From Flavobacteriales bacterium (lineage in GTDB: Bacteria; Bacteroidota; Bacteroidia; Flavobacteriales_F; PHOS-HE28), in NCBI GenBank assembly GCA_016705955.1, contig JADJKO010000003.1, positions 62,001 to 126,000 of the forward strand: 64,000 nt of DNA. Direction: 5' to 3'. This document shows positions 52,053 to 61,338 of this stretch, piece by piece. A program made the position numbers and the translations under genes. Position 1 is the stretch's first letter, and each line of letters opens with the position of its first letter. The notes below the pieces were generated by a model. The model worked only from the letters and a program-made list of their open reading frames with translations. It did not search any database and had not been told where the DNA came from.

Positions 52053-52103
52053 GGTGCTAGGGTGCGAAAGTGCCGTAGTGCCGTTCCACCACGCCCTAGC
52101 ACC
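52053..52103. repeat. Inverted repeat between convergent genes
   Basis: GGTGCTAGGG (52053-52062) and CCCTAGCACC (52094-52103) pair perfectly; the loop and right flank repeat related GTGCGAA and AGTGCC words. It may end transcription from both sides or be a dispersed repeat. Confidence 0.5.
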
Positions 52104-52137
52104 TTCGCACTATGGCACTTTGGATCTCCCTCGTTCC

Positions 52138-53559
52138 TCACACCTTCACGGTCTTCCACTTTCCGCGTTGGAAGATGATGCCGCACAGCACCGCAAGGAT
52201 GCTCTCGCTGATCGCGACGGAAGCGAACACACCCGGAGGTCCGAATCCGATCGGGATCGCGAGCACATAGGCCAGCGGGATCTCGATCATCCAGAAACAG
52301 ATGATGTTCAGCCAGGTCGGCGTGATGCTATCGCCTGCACCGTTCAGCGCTTGCGAGAGCACCATGCCGTATCCGTAGAAGAAGTAGCCGAGACTGATCA
52401 CGCGTAACGCGGTCACTGCGTAGGCATCCGCTTCCGCGCCTTGGTGGAAGAAGGACACCACCCATGGAGATGCTGCCCAGAAAAAGGCCGTGACCAGCAC
52501 CATGAAGACCATGTTGTAGTGCCCGCACAACCAAGCGCTGCGCTGCGCGCGATCGGGTTGCTGTGCGCCGAGGTTCTGGCCGACGAGTGTGGCGGCCGCG
52601 TTCGCCATGCCCCACGCAGGCAACAGGGCCACGATGATGATCCGCATCGCCACCATGTACCCACCCACGGCCACGGTTCCGAAGGATGCGATGATCCGCA
52701 CGAGGAAGACCCAACTCAAACTTGCGATCACGAATTGCCCGACCGCGCCGAGCGACACTTTCACAATGCCGACCAACACATCACGGATCGGTCGCAGATC
52801 AGGAAGGCTCACCGCGAAACTTCCATCCTTCCGGAACAGGTTCCAGAGCAAGTAGGCCACACCGATGCTCCTTCCGATGGTCGTCGCGACCGCAGCACCC
52901 TGCACACCGAGCTCCGGAAAGAAGCCCACACCGAAGATGAAGAGTGGATCAAGGATGATGTTGATCCCGTTCGCCAAGGCCAACGTGCGCAAGGCCATGG
53001 CCGCGTTGCCCGCACCACGGAACACGGCATTCACTGCAAAGAGCAACGTAACGATGAGATTGCTCGCCAGCATCAAGCGCGCGTAGGGCGTGGCCACCAC
53101 CATCACCTCCGGTTCGGCGCCCATCAGGTGCAGCAGTTGGGGTGCGAACAGCACAGCGGGCAACGCGAGGCACAAGCCGCAAATGAGTGCGATGAAGAAG
53201 CTCTGTCCCGCTGCGATGCGCGCGCCTTCCTTGTTCTTCTCGCCGGTGCGACGGGCCACCACCGCCGTGATCCCCATGCCGAGTCCCCACGCGATGGAAT
53301 AGGTCGGGATCATGAGCGTCTCTGTGAGTCCGACGGTCGCGGTAGCCACCACACCGAGCTTCGACACGAAGAAGGTGTCCACCAACGCGAAGAGGGCCTC
53401 CATGCCCATCTCCATGATCATGGGGATGCTCAACAGCACGATAGCCCGGCGCGTGCCCATGGCTGTGTAGTCCTGCTCCTCGCCGGAGAGGCTTTCCACA
53501 AAGGCATCGTACAGTCGGCGCAGCAACATGGAGGCGAATGACGCCGACGGTCGTGCCAT
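52138..53559 (-). CDS. MATE family multidrug/cation efflux transporter
   Basis: A 473-residue inner-membrane protein with about 12 helices in two repeats. Landmarks are MEMGMEALFALVDTFFVSKLG, GLTETLMIPTYSIAWGLGMG, NAVFRGAGNAAMALRTL, and in the second half GMANAAATLVGQNLGA and LSQALNGAGDSITPTWLN. MATE pumps export drugs or metabolites using a sodium or proton gradient. ATG 53559 (MARPSASFASML) is chosen over a frame from 53598. Divergent from the OmpA gene. Confidence 0.93.
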   Translation of the reverse strand: MARPSASFASMLLRRLYDAFVESLSGEEQDYTAMGTRRAIVLLSIPMIMEMGMEALFALVDTFFVSKLGVVATATVGLTETLMIPTYSIAWGLGMGITAVVARRTGEKNKEGARIAAGQSFFIALICGLCLALPAVLFAPQLLHLMGAEPEVMVVATPYARLMLASNLIVTLLFAVNAVFRGAGNAAMALRTLALANGINIILDPLFIFGVGFFPELGVQGAAVATTIGRSIGVAYLLWNLFRKDGSFAVSLPDLRPIRDVLVGIVKVSLGAVGQFVIASLSWVFLVRIIASFGTVAVGGYMVAMRIIIVALLPAWGMANAAATLVGQNLGAQQPDRAQRSAWLCGHYNMVFMVLVTAFFWAASPWVVSFFHQGAEADAYAVTALRVISLGYFFYGYGMVLSQALNGAGDSITPTWLNIICFWMIEIPLAYVLAIPIGFGPPGVFASVAISESILAVLCGIIFQRGKWKTVKV

Positions 53560-53671
53560 CGTTGTCCGGCGCACAAGATGCGGTGCGGCCGCGAACACTT
53601 CACATCCCGTCGTTCAAAGCGAAGTCGCACGAATACCGAATGACCCCTGCCGTGCCGGGTACTTTTGATCC

Positions 53672-54859
53672 ATGCTTCGCACGCTCATACTCGGCACGAC
53701 TCTGCTCGCACTCACCGGAACCGTTTCGGCACAGAACCTCTTCGAGCGCACGCTCGGCAACGACACCATGCCGAACCTGGTGATGAACCCCGGCTTCGAG
53801 GAAGTGGAACGCACCTATTGCGCGTGGACCACCGATGTGGCCAAGTTCAACGCCGCAGTGAACGGTTGGAGTTCACCCACCGAGACCACACCGGATCACT
53901 TCAGCACCACGCTCGATCCGCAGTGCTGGGCGAATCCGAAAAAGCACAGCGACGGCAAACAGAGCACGCACAGCGGCACGGCGATGGTCGGCATCAAGGT
54001 CTATGGCAAGGGCAACACACCGACCTATTGGCACGAGTATGTGCAATCCGAACTACCCGAACCCTTGCAAGCGGGTGTGCGCTACATCGCGGAGTGCTGG
54101 GTGTTGCGCGCCGTGCGTAGTAACGAGGCCAGTAACAACATCGGTATCGCTTTCCAGGAAGCGCCGATCAGTACGCGCGATCGACTTCCCTTGTACATCA
54201 CACCGTATGCGAACGAGGAGAAAGTGGTGAAGGGTGGTTGGCAAAAGGTGCGCGGGGTCTTCGATGCCACGGGCACGGAGAAGTTCCTGCTGATCGGGAA
54301 TTTCTACGGTGATGAAGTGACCACGCATGAGCGCCAACCGAACGGCGAGCGCGGGGCGTACTATTTCATAGATGACGTGAACGTGCGGATCGCGCCGCCC
54401 GGTACGGCACTCACACCGAAGCCGAAGACGAGCACACCACCACCGCCACGACCCGTTGCTCCGGACCACGCAAGCAGCAATACGGTGGACATCCATCAGG
54501 TGGAACCAACCGTGGGCACGCGCGTGCGATTGGACAACGTGCAATTCGAATTCGACAAGGCCGACCTGAAGCCGGGCTATGAGAAGGAACTCGACAAGTT
54601 GGTGGATCTGATGACCGACTTCCCGCACCTCCGCGTGGAGATCGAAGGCCACACCGATGACCAAGGCAGCGACGACTACAACCTGCGCCTGAGCGATGCG
54701 CGCGCAAAGGCCGTGGTGGACTACCTCTTGAAAAAGGACGTTGAGAAGGAGCGCTTGAGTTGGAAAGGCTACGGTGAAAGCAAGCCCTTGGTGCCGAACG
54801 ATGGCGAACCCGGCCGTGCGGTGAATCGGCGCGTGGAGTTCCGCATCATCGAGCGCTGA
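53672..54859 (+). CDS. OmpA-family outer-membrane protein with N-terminal carbohydrate-binding-like domain
   Basis: A 395-residue protein: signal peptide ending VSAQ, an N-terminal domain starting NLVMNPGFEEVERTYC that looks like a galactose-binding jelly roll (YYFIDDVNVRI closes it), a proline/threonine linker, and a C-terminal OmpA domain with VQFEFDKADLKPGYEKELDKL, VEIEGHTDDQGSDDYNLRLSDARAKAV and WKGYGESKPLVPN. OmpA domains bind peptidoglycan and tether the outer membrane. A TACTTTTG sequence sits just upstream of the start. Confidence 0.92.
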   Translation: MLRTLILGTTLLALTGTVSAQNLFERTLGNDTMPNLVMNPGFEEVERTYCAWTTDVAKFNAAVNGWSSPTETTPDHFSTTLDPQCWANPKKHSDGKQSTHSGTAMVGIKVYGKGNTPTYWHEYVQSELPEPLQAGVRYIAECWVLRAVRSNEASNNIGIAFQEAPISTRDRLPLYITPYANEEKVVKGGWQKVRGVFDATGTEKFLLIGNFYGDEVTTHERQPNGERGAYYFIDDVNVRIAPPGTALTPKPKTSTPPPPRPVAPDHASSNTVDIHQVEPTVGTRVRLDNVQFEFDKADLKPGYEKELDKLVDLMTDFPHLRVEIEGHTDDQGSDDYNLRLSDARAKAVVDYLLKKDVEKERLSWKGYGESKPLVPNDGEPGRAVNRRVEFRIIER

Positions 54860-54976
54860 TCAAGCCGCGCTGGGAACTCCTGGTTCCGCATTCCAACGCG
54901 CTTCCCGGATCCGGTAGGTTCCACGAACCTCCGAACATCGGACCTTAGGCCACCCGCAGCAGCGGGATGTTCCACG

Positions 54977-56833
54977 ATGCACCCGTTGGATTGGACCATA
55001 CTCCTGGGAACGCTCGGCTTGATCGTCGGCTACGGCGTGTGGCGAACGCGCGGCACCAGCACCAGTGAAGGTTACCTGCGCGGGGGAAGCGACAACCGCT
55101 GGTGGGCCGTGGGATTGAGCGTGATGGCCACGCAAGCCAGCGCGATCACCTTCCTCAGCACACCGGGACAAGGCTTCACCGATGGAATGGGCTTCGTACA
55201 GTTCTACTTCGGCCTGCCGCTGGCCATGATCGTGATCAATCGCGTCTTCATTCCGCTCTACTACAAAATGAAGGTCTTCACCGCATACGAATACATCGGG
55301 AAGCGGTTCGATGGTCGCACAAGGCTTCTTGCCGCAGGACTCTTCCTTGTGCAACGCGGATTGGCTGCGGGCATCACCATCTACGCGCCGAGCATCATAC
55401 TCAGCCAAGTGCTTCACTGGCCACTTTCATGGACCTGCGCAGTCATCGGTGTGTTGGTGATCATCTACACCACCACCGGCGGTGCGAAGGCGGTGGGTGT
55501 GACGCACAAGCACCAGATGGCGGTGATCCTCCTCGGCCTGCTGATCGCCTTCGGCTACATCGTCCATTCGCTCAACCCGGTGATCTCCTTCGGCGAAAGC
55601 CTCCAGCTCGCCAAGGACCTCGGCAAGTTGGATGTGATCGACACCTCCTTCAACCCCTCGAACAAGTACACACTGTGGAGTGGCTTGATCGGCGGCTTCT
55701 TTTTGCAGCTCGCTTACTTCGGCACCGACCAGAGCCAAGTGCAACGCTACCTCAGCGGCAAGAACGTGGAGCAAGCGAAACGCGGCTTGTGGATGAACGC
55801 CGTGCTGAAGATCCCGATGCAGTTCTTCATCCTGCTCATCGGAGTGCTGGTCTTCGTGTTCTACTTGTTCAATCCTTCGCCGGTGCATTGGAACGCAGCG
55901 AACGTGAAAACTGTGCGGGATGCGGAAACCGCAGAGGCGCGGAGGGCGCTGAGTATTGCGGACTCTATCGGGGTTGAGCGCTCAACGAAATTCCCGGCCG
56001 TCACAGCCGACCGGATCCAGCAGCAGTATCAAGCGAACACGGATTCGATCGCGGTGATATCCATGGCGTGGGTGGAAGCCCAGCGTGCGGGCGGAGCGGC
56101 CGCAACAACAAAATGGAACACGGCCCTTACTTCCGCCTTGGACCGATCCAAGGTGCTGCATGAGCGCTATCAAGAGAAAGTGAAGATCGCGCTTCCGAAA
56201 GCCGAGACGAACGACAAGGACTACATTTTCATCACCTTCATCATGGACCATCTGCCGGTGGGGATCATCGGCCTGCTGCTCGCCATGATCTTCAGCGCGG
56301 GCATGAGCAGCACCAGCGCGGAATTGAGTGCGCTCGCCACCACCAGCGTGGTGGATGTGGTGAAGCGCGAACGCACGGATGCCGAACTCGTGATCCACAC
56401 CAAGTGGGCCACCGTGCTCTTCGGCCTGCTCGCCCTGGCCTTCGCTGCGTTGTTCTCGCTCTTCGAGAACCTGATTCAAGCTGTGAACATCATCGGTTCG
56501 CTGTTCTATGGAACGATCCTGGGGATCTTCCTTGTCGCCTTCTTCTTCAAGCGGATCCAGGGGTGGGCCGTGTTCTTCGCGGCGATCATCGCCCAGTTGC
56601 TCATCCTGGCCCACTTCGGACTGGACCACTGGAATGTGTTCGAGTACACCCTGCCCGACGGCTCGAAGCACGACCCGCTCGCGATCGCCTTCCTCTGGTA
56701 CAACCTGCTGGCTCCAACGGTGTTGATCACGTTCGCCGGCCTGCTCCAGTGGACCCGACCCCGCGATCAAAGAGGTTCACCCAACCCTATCCGTAGCGGT
56801 TCCATGCGAACAGGCTTCCAAGGTCGGTCGTGA
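54977..56833 (+). CDS. Sodium:solute symporter (SSS family) with large loop insertion
   Basis: A 618-residue inner-membrane transporter with about 13 helices. Family landmarks: GGSDNRWWAVGLSVMATQASAITFLSTPG, VFTAYEYIGKRFDGRTR, YTTTGGAKAVGVTHKHQ, FGTDQSQVQRYLSGKN and AMIFSAGMSSTSAELSALA. A hydrophilic insert of about 110 residues (305-415) interrupts the usual helix order; it starts at the stretch encoded by 55916-55960, which resembles a short dispersed repeat. Substrate unknown. Confidence 0.9.
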   Translation: MHPLDWTILLGTLGLIVGYGVWRTRGTSTSEGYLRGGSDNRWWAVGLSVMATQASAITFLSTPGQGFTDGMGFVQFYFGLPLAMIVINRVFIPLYYKMKVFTAYEYIGKRFDGRTRLLAAGLFLVQRGLAAGITIYAPSIILSQVLHWPLSWTCAVIGVLVIIYTTTGGAKAVGVTHKHQMAVILLGLLIAFGYIVHSLNPVISFGESLQLAKDLGKLDVIDTSFNPSNKYTLWSGLIGGFFLQLAYFGTDQSQVQRYLSGKNVEQAKRGLWMNAVLKIPMQFFILLIGVLVFVFYLFNPSPVHWNAANVKTVRDAETAEARRALSIADSIGVERSTKFPAVTADRIQQQYQANTDSIAVISMAWVEAQRAGGAAATTKWNTALTSALDRSKVLHERYQEKVKIALPKAETNDKDYIFITFIMDHLPVGIIGLLLAMIFSAGMSSTSAELSALATTSVVDVVKRERTDAELVIHTKWATVLFGLLALAFAALFSLFENLIQAVNIIGSLFYGTILGIFLVAFFFKRIQGWAVFFAAIIAQLLILAHFGLDHWNVFEYTLPDGSKHDPLAIAFLWYNLLAPTVLITFAGLLQWTRPRDQRGSPNPIRSGSMRTGFQGRS

Positions 56834-56884
56834 ACCAAGTGCTTGATCCGCAACCCGCTCAGTTCCACGCCGAAGCAGGAACGT

Positions 56885-56892
56885 TATCTTTG
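56885..56892 (+). promoter_or_regulatory. -7 promoter element before the T9SS cargo gene
   Basis: TATCTTTG, a full match to TAnnTTTG, 40 nt upstream of the start at 56932; no clear -33 TTG at the right distance. Confidence 0.35.
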
Positions 56893-56931
56893 GCATCCTC
56901 CGAACGAAAAATCAACCCCAAAACAAGTGCG

Positions 56932-58833
56932 ATGAACAAGATCTTACTCTTGGGTGGCCTTCTGGTCATCAGCGCATCAGCGGCTGCGCAAACAAGCCGT
57001 AACCTACCGAGTGCCAGAACCCTGAAGGCCGATGGTCATGCGGGCTCTGCGGCGCTCGTGAACGACAACCTCCTGCCGGTCCAGGGCACCGATCGCGGTA
57101 CCTCATTCTGGTTCGAGGATTTCTCCGGCGGTGCCATTCCTGCGGGTTGGACGAACGTGGACATCGGCTCGGCGCCGACCGATCCCCCGGTGACCTTCGT
57201 TTGGTCGAATGATCCAGCAGCTGTTGGGCCATCTGCGTTGAACTATGTACCCTCCTCGGTGTTCAATGCCCCTGGAGCCGGTGATGGTTACGTATGGGCG
57301 AACAGCGACCGTGGCCTGCCTGCGGCTCCGGTCCAGAACCACTTGACCCAACTGACCACGACCGCGATCGATTGCAGCGGCCAACCCACGGTCCAGCTCA
57401 GCTTGAGCGCGCTGATCGGTGTGTTCGACCTGGATGCATCCGACTTCGCCGTAGTGCGCGTGAGCACGGATATGACCAATTGGACCACCTACCAACTGTT
57501 CCCTTGCCTGGTCACCGGTGCAGCGGCGCCTCCTTGCAGCCGTTGGTCCGCCAATCCGGAGAACGTCATCGTAGATATCTCCGCCACGGCGGCGGGCCAA
57601 TCCACGGTCTATCTCCAGTTCCAGTGGGAAGGTCTTTGGGAATACTTCTGGGCGATCGATGACATCGTACTCTCGCAATTGCCGGACTACGAGCGTCGCA
57701 TCGCGAACCTGTACGTGGCGCATGTGGATGGCGGCTACGAGTTCGCTCGTATCCCACGGAACCAACTGGGCACCAGCCTCAACCTCGGTGGCGATGTGAT
57801 CAACCAAGGTGCGAACGACCAGACCAATGTGACCTTGACAGCGACCGTGACCGGTCCTGGAGGCGTGAACTTCAGCGCAAGCCAGAACTTCGCTGTGATC
57901 GCGCCGGGTGAAACCGTCAACATGGTACAGGTCGCCACGCTCCCTGTCGGGATGCAGGAGGGTACCTACACCGTGGATTACGCGGTGACCTCCGACCAGG
58001 ACGCTTCGGAATACAATCCCCTGAATGACGTCTTCACGCGCAAATTCCAACTGAATGACCTGACCTACTCCATGGATGGGGTGGGGATCCATCCGGCCGC
58101 GATCGAGAACCTGACCAGCATGGGAAGCAACAGCTTCACCGGCGCAGCGGACGGCTTGGAGATCATGACCTATTACGAGTTCCGCAACACGGCCACCGTG
58201 TATGGGATCTATGTGGAGATCACCTCCACCACGGTTCCGGGTAGCGCCATCCTGGCTTCGGTGTATGACACCTTGAGCGTGCTCGGCACTCCTGCGGACT
58301 TCACCAGTCCACTTGCGCAGAGCGACATCATCACCGTAACTGCAGCTGACGTCGCCGCAGGCCGCGTACTGGCACCTTTCTTGGATCCGGTGGACCTTAC
58401 CCCGAACGCGTATTACGCTTCCGTTCGCTTGTTCAGTTCAGCCAATGCCACGGATATCCGCGTGGTGGATGACGTGACCGTGGCCCAGCCGAACATCGCC
58501 AGCCTGATATTCATTCCTGGTGATCAGGTGTACACCAACGGAAATGCCAGCGCAGTGCGGATGGTGTTGGACCAGAACATCTCGGTGAGCGAATTGACTC
58601 CTTTGGAAGGCGTATCGGTATCTCCGAACCCGACCAACGGCCTCCTGACCGTGCGTAGCATCAACGCCGGCACGCACACGATCCAGGTGCTCAATGCCCT
58701 TGGTGAAGTGCTGATGACCGACCGCTTTGCGGGTAGCACCTCCATCGATCTGGGAAGCTTCGCAGCAGGTGTGTACCTGGTGCGCGTAAGCACCCCGAAC
58801 GGCGTATCGGTTCAGCGCGTGACGCGCAACTGA
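56932..58833 (+). CDS. T9SS cargo protein with choice-of-anchor J-like domain
   Basis: A 633-residue secreted protein. ATG 56932 gives signal peptide MNKILLLGGLLVISASAAAQ. Residues about 75-260 form a jelly-roll domain of the choice-of-anchor/MAM-like kind (FWFEDFSGGAIPAGWTNVD ... VYLQFQWEGLWEYFWAIDDI), followed by strand-rich domains and a C-terminal type A sorting domain (VSVSPNPTNGLLTV, GVYLVRV, VQRVTRN). The start codon is preceded by a TATCTTTG element. A long terminator follows. Confidence 0.9.
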   Translation: MNKILLLGGLLVISASAAAQTSRNLPSARTLKADGHAGSAALVNDNLLPVQGTDRGTSFWFEDFSGGAIPAGWTNVDIGSAPTDPPVTFVWSNDPAAVGPSALNYVPSSVFNAPGAGDGYVWANSDRGLPAAPVQNHLTQLTTTAIDCSGQPTVQLSLSALIGVFDLDASDFAVVRVSTDMTNWTTYQLFPCLVTGAAAPPCSRWSANPENVIVDISATAAGQSTVYLQFQWEGLWEYFWAIDDIVLSQLPDYERRIANLYVAHVDGGYEFARIPRNQLGTSLNLGGDVINQGANDQTNVTLTATVTGPGGVNFSASQNFAVIAPGETVNMVQVATLPVGMQEGTYTVDYAVTSDQDASEYNPLNDVFTRKFQLNDLTYSMDGVGIHPAAIENLTSMGSNSFTGAADGLEIMTYYEFRNTATVYGIYVEITSTTVPGSAILASVYDTLSVLGTPADFTSPLAQSDIITVTAADVAAGRVLAPFLDPVDLTPNAYYASVRLFSSANATDIRVVDDVTVAQPNIASLIFIPGDQVYTNGNASAVRMVLDQNISVSELTPLEGVSVSPNPTNGLLTVRSINAGTHTIQVLNALGEVLMTDRFAGSTSIDLGSFAAGVYLVRVSTPNGVSVQRVTRN

Positions 58834-58852
58834 TCCTGAACAATTCCAGTGG

Positions 58853-58884
58853 GAACCCCGCTTGGCTTGCGCCAAGCGGGGTTC
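58853..58884 (+). terminator. Terminator after the T9SS cargo gene
   Basis: Perfect 14-bp stem GAACCCCGCTTGGC with loop TTGC, followed by TTTCTTTT. Confidence 0.9.
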
Positions 58885-59021
58885 TTTCTTTTCAGGGGTG
58901 CTGGATGGATCCACGTTGCAGTCCGGTCCGGCGATGATCAGCGGGCAAGCCTGCTCCGAATTGATCCCTCGTTCACGGCGCCATGCCTCTAGGTCGTCCG
59001 CACCCCAACCCGGAAATGGCG

Positions 59022-59055
59022 AAGGGGCTGTCTCGCTACCGCGAGACAGCCCCTT
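59022..59055 (-). terminator. Terminator after the DUF2911 gene
   Basis: Perfect 15-bp stem AAGGGGCTGTCTCGC with a 4-nt loop, 23 bp past the stop at 59079 on the minus strand; it could also block read-through from the plus strand. Confidence 0.85.
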
Positions 59056-59078
59056 ACCCCAACTGAATGATCGCGGAT

Positions 59079-59933
59079 CTACTTCGCGGTTCCCGCCGGT
59101 GCGCGGCGCCACTCCAGGATCCGCTCCCGGAACAATTTCACATACGCCTCACTCTTCTCCTCCTGCGCGACCTTCATGCCTTCTTCCGCCGTGGCGATGG
59201 CCTCCTTGGTCTTCCCGTTCGCAGCCTGTGCGAGCGCCAAGGTGTAAAGGCTCCAGTACTTCTTCTCCATGCTTACGCTATTCGTGGCCCATTGCAAGGC
59301 CTCCACGAGCATCATTCCCCGATCCACGCAGAATCGTGCGCTCCGGTTGTAGGCCCCGGCTCCGGGAGAAGGCTCTGCCAACGCTGCCCGGATGTTCGCC
59401 AGGCCTTGCTTGGTCGCATCGGCGAACAGGCCGACGCGGATCACGCGGCTTTCCCAGGACATGACCAGATCCGCCTTATCATCCTTCACATTCGCGAAGG
59501 AGAACGTGAAGGTCTCGATCGGTTCGTACGACTTGCCGACGACGACCTTCACGCGCAGGACATCGGCCTCCTCCTTGCGGTCCCCCTCACCCCAAAGCGA
59601 AGTGTCCTTGTTGAAGATGATCGTCCACACTTCTTCCCCGGGAATGGTGAACACCGAGTAGATCCCTGCTGGCAGCTCCACTCCTTCCACCTTCACTGGC
59701 CCTTCCGTTTGGAAGGTGGTACACTTGTTCGCCCCTGTCCGCCACACTTTCCCGTAAGGCACCAGATCACCGAAGATCTTCCGGTCCCTCATACTGGGGC
59801 GCGAATAGTCCACTTTGATGGTGGTGAGCCCGACCACTTGTTCAACGTGTCCTGAGGGACTCGGCTGCGGCAGTTGTTGGGCGAAGGCCAAAAAGGGAAC
59901 AACGGAAAGCGTGGTCAATATCGCGGCTCTCAT
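59079..59933 (-). CDS. DUF2911 domain secreted protein
   Basis: A 284-residue protein with signal peptide ending AFAQ and the DUF2911 pattern: VGLTTIKVDYSRPSMRDRKIFG, LVPYGKVWRTGANKCT, LPAGIYSVFTIPGEEVWTIIFN and the late FADVKDDK-like FANVKDDKADLVMSWE. The last 80 residues are helical repeats (ALAQAANGKTKEAIATAEEG). DUF2911 proteins are exported and of unknown role. ATG 59933 is used; the upstream open frame has no signal sequence. Confidence 0.9.
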   Translation of the reverse strand: MRAAILTTLSVVPFLAFAQQLPQPSPSGHVEQVVGLTTIKVDYSRPSMRDRKIFGDLVPYGKVWRTGANKCTTFQTEGPVKVEGVELPAGIYSVFTIPGEEVWTIIFNKDTSLWGEGDRKEEADVLRVKVVVGKSYEPIETFTFSFANVKDDKADLVMSWESRVIRVGLFADATKQGLANIRAALAEPSPGAGAYNRSARFCVDRGMMLVEALQWATNSVSMEKKYWSLYTLALAQAANGKTKEAIATAEEGMKVAQEEKSEAYVKLFRERILEWRRAPAGTAK

Positions 59934-59995
59934 GCGTATGGTTTGGGATCCGATGGGTAGGTCCACCGGGGCCACAAAATAAGACCTCGATCTGG

Positions 59996-61234
59996 TCAGG
60001 CCACCTTCAGGTTGCTCAAGCGCGAGCGATCGAATTTCTCCCGTGCGTAGCTCAACGTCACACGCAATTCGCTCGGGCGCTCCGGCGCACCGGGCATCTC
60101 GTACATGGCATCGGTCATGATGGCCTCGCAAATGCTGCGCAGACCACGCGCGCCCAACTTGTACTCGAACGCACGCTCCACGATGAAGTCCAGGACCTTC
60201 TTATCGAAGGTGAGCTTCACCTTGTCCATGTCGAAGAGCTTTACATACTGCTTGATCAGTGCGTTCTTCGGTTCGGTGAGGATCCGGCGCAGGCTGTCGC
60301 GATCCAACGGATCCAAATAGGTGAGCACCGGGAAGCGGCCGATGAGTTCAGGGATCAGGCCATAGCTACGGAGGTCGGTGGGGCCAACATATTGCAGCAG
60401 GTGATCATCATCAATGCGACCATCCTTGCTGGCGCTGTACCCCACGGCGCTGCTCTTCACGCGACGTGCGATGATCTTCTGGATGCCATCGAACGCCCCA
60501 CCGCAGATGAAGAGGATGTTCTTGGTCTCCACTTGGATGAGCTTCTGCTCCGGATGCTTACGGCCACCTTGTGGGGGTACGTTCACCGTACTGCCCTCAA
60601 GCAACTTCAGCAACGCCTGCTGAACGCCTTCACCACTCACATCGCGCGTGATGCTCGGCGTATCGCTCTTACGGCTGATCTTATCGATCTCATCAATGAA
60701 GACGATGCCGCGCTCGGCCTTGCTCACATCGTAATCCGCTGCTTGTAGGAGGCGGCTGAGGATGCTTTCCACGTCCTCGCCCACATAACCCGCCTCGGTG
60801 AGCACCGTGGCATCGGCAATGGCGAAGGGGACGTTCAGCATGCGCGCGATGGTCCGGGCCAGCAGGGTCTTGCCGCTGCCGGTCTCGCCTACGAGGATGA
60901 TGTTGCTCTTCTCGATCTCCACGTCGTCCACCGAGGTGGTGGGTTTCTGGAGCAAGCGCTTGTAGTGGTTGTACACGGCCACGCTCAGCACCTTCTTGGC
61001 GTCGTCCTGTCCGATCACGTATTCATCCAGGAAGCGCTTGATGTCGGACGGGCGCTGCATGATCAGGCTGCCTTCCATCTCCGTGCGGGACCGCTGGCTC
61101 AGTTCCTCACTGATGATGTTCTGCGCCTGTGCGATGCAGCTATCACAGATATGACCCGTGATACCGGCGATGAGGACATTGGTGTCCTGTTTGTCGCGCC
61201 CGCAGAAGGAGCACTTGATCTCTTTCTTGTCCAT
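59996..61234 (-). CDS. clpX: ATP-dependent Clp protease ATP-binding subunit ClpX
   Basis: A 412-residue AAA+ unfoldase. It has the N-terminal zinc domain (CSFCGRDKQD ... HICDSCIAQ), Walker A GETGSGKT, pore loop GYVGED, Walker B IVFIDEIDKI, sensor and arginine finger region ELIGRFPVLTYLDPL and the C-terminal domain GARGLRSICEAIM. It feeds substrates to ClpP, whose gene ends the window. The ATG at 61234 (MDKKEIKCSFCG) is the family start. Upstream on its strand are a T9SS gene and a terminator rather than clpP directly. Confidence 0.98.
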   Translation of the reverse strand: MDKKEIKCSFCGRDKQDTNVLIAGITGHICDSCIAQAQNIISEELSQRSRTEMEGSLIMQRPSDIKRFLDEYVIGQDDAKKVLSVAVYNHYKRLLQKPTTSVDDVEIEKSNIILVGETGSGKTLLARTIARMLNVPFAIADATVLTEAGYVGEDVESILSRLLQAADYDVSKAERGIVFIDEIDKISRKSDTPSITRDVSGEGVQQALLKLLEGSTVNVPPQGGRKHPEQKLIQVETKNILFICGGAFDGIQKIIARRVKSSAVGYSASKDGRIDDDHLLQYVGPTDLRSYGLIPELIGRFPVLTYLDPLDRDSLRRILTEPKNALIKQYVKLFDMDKVKLTFDKKVLDFIVERAFEYKLGARGLRSICEAIMTDAMYEMPGAPERPSELRVTLSYAREKFDRSRLSNLKVA

Positions 61235-61287
61235 GTGGAAGTTGCCAAAGGACCGGCATACGCCGGAAAGGCCCCGCAAGATACATT

Positions 61288-61314
61288 GAAGGCCCGGGGA
61301 TCCCCCGGGCCTTC
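61288..61314 (-). terminator. Terminator between the T9SS cargo gene and clpX
   Basis: GAAGGCCCGGGG pairs with CCCCGGGCCTTC around a 3-nt loop, 25 bp past the stop at 61339 and upstream of the clpX start on the same strand. Confidence 0.8.
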
Positions 61315-61338
61315 GATGACCGCTTCGATCGTTCCTTC

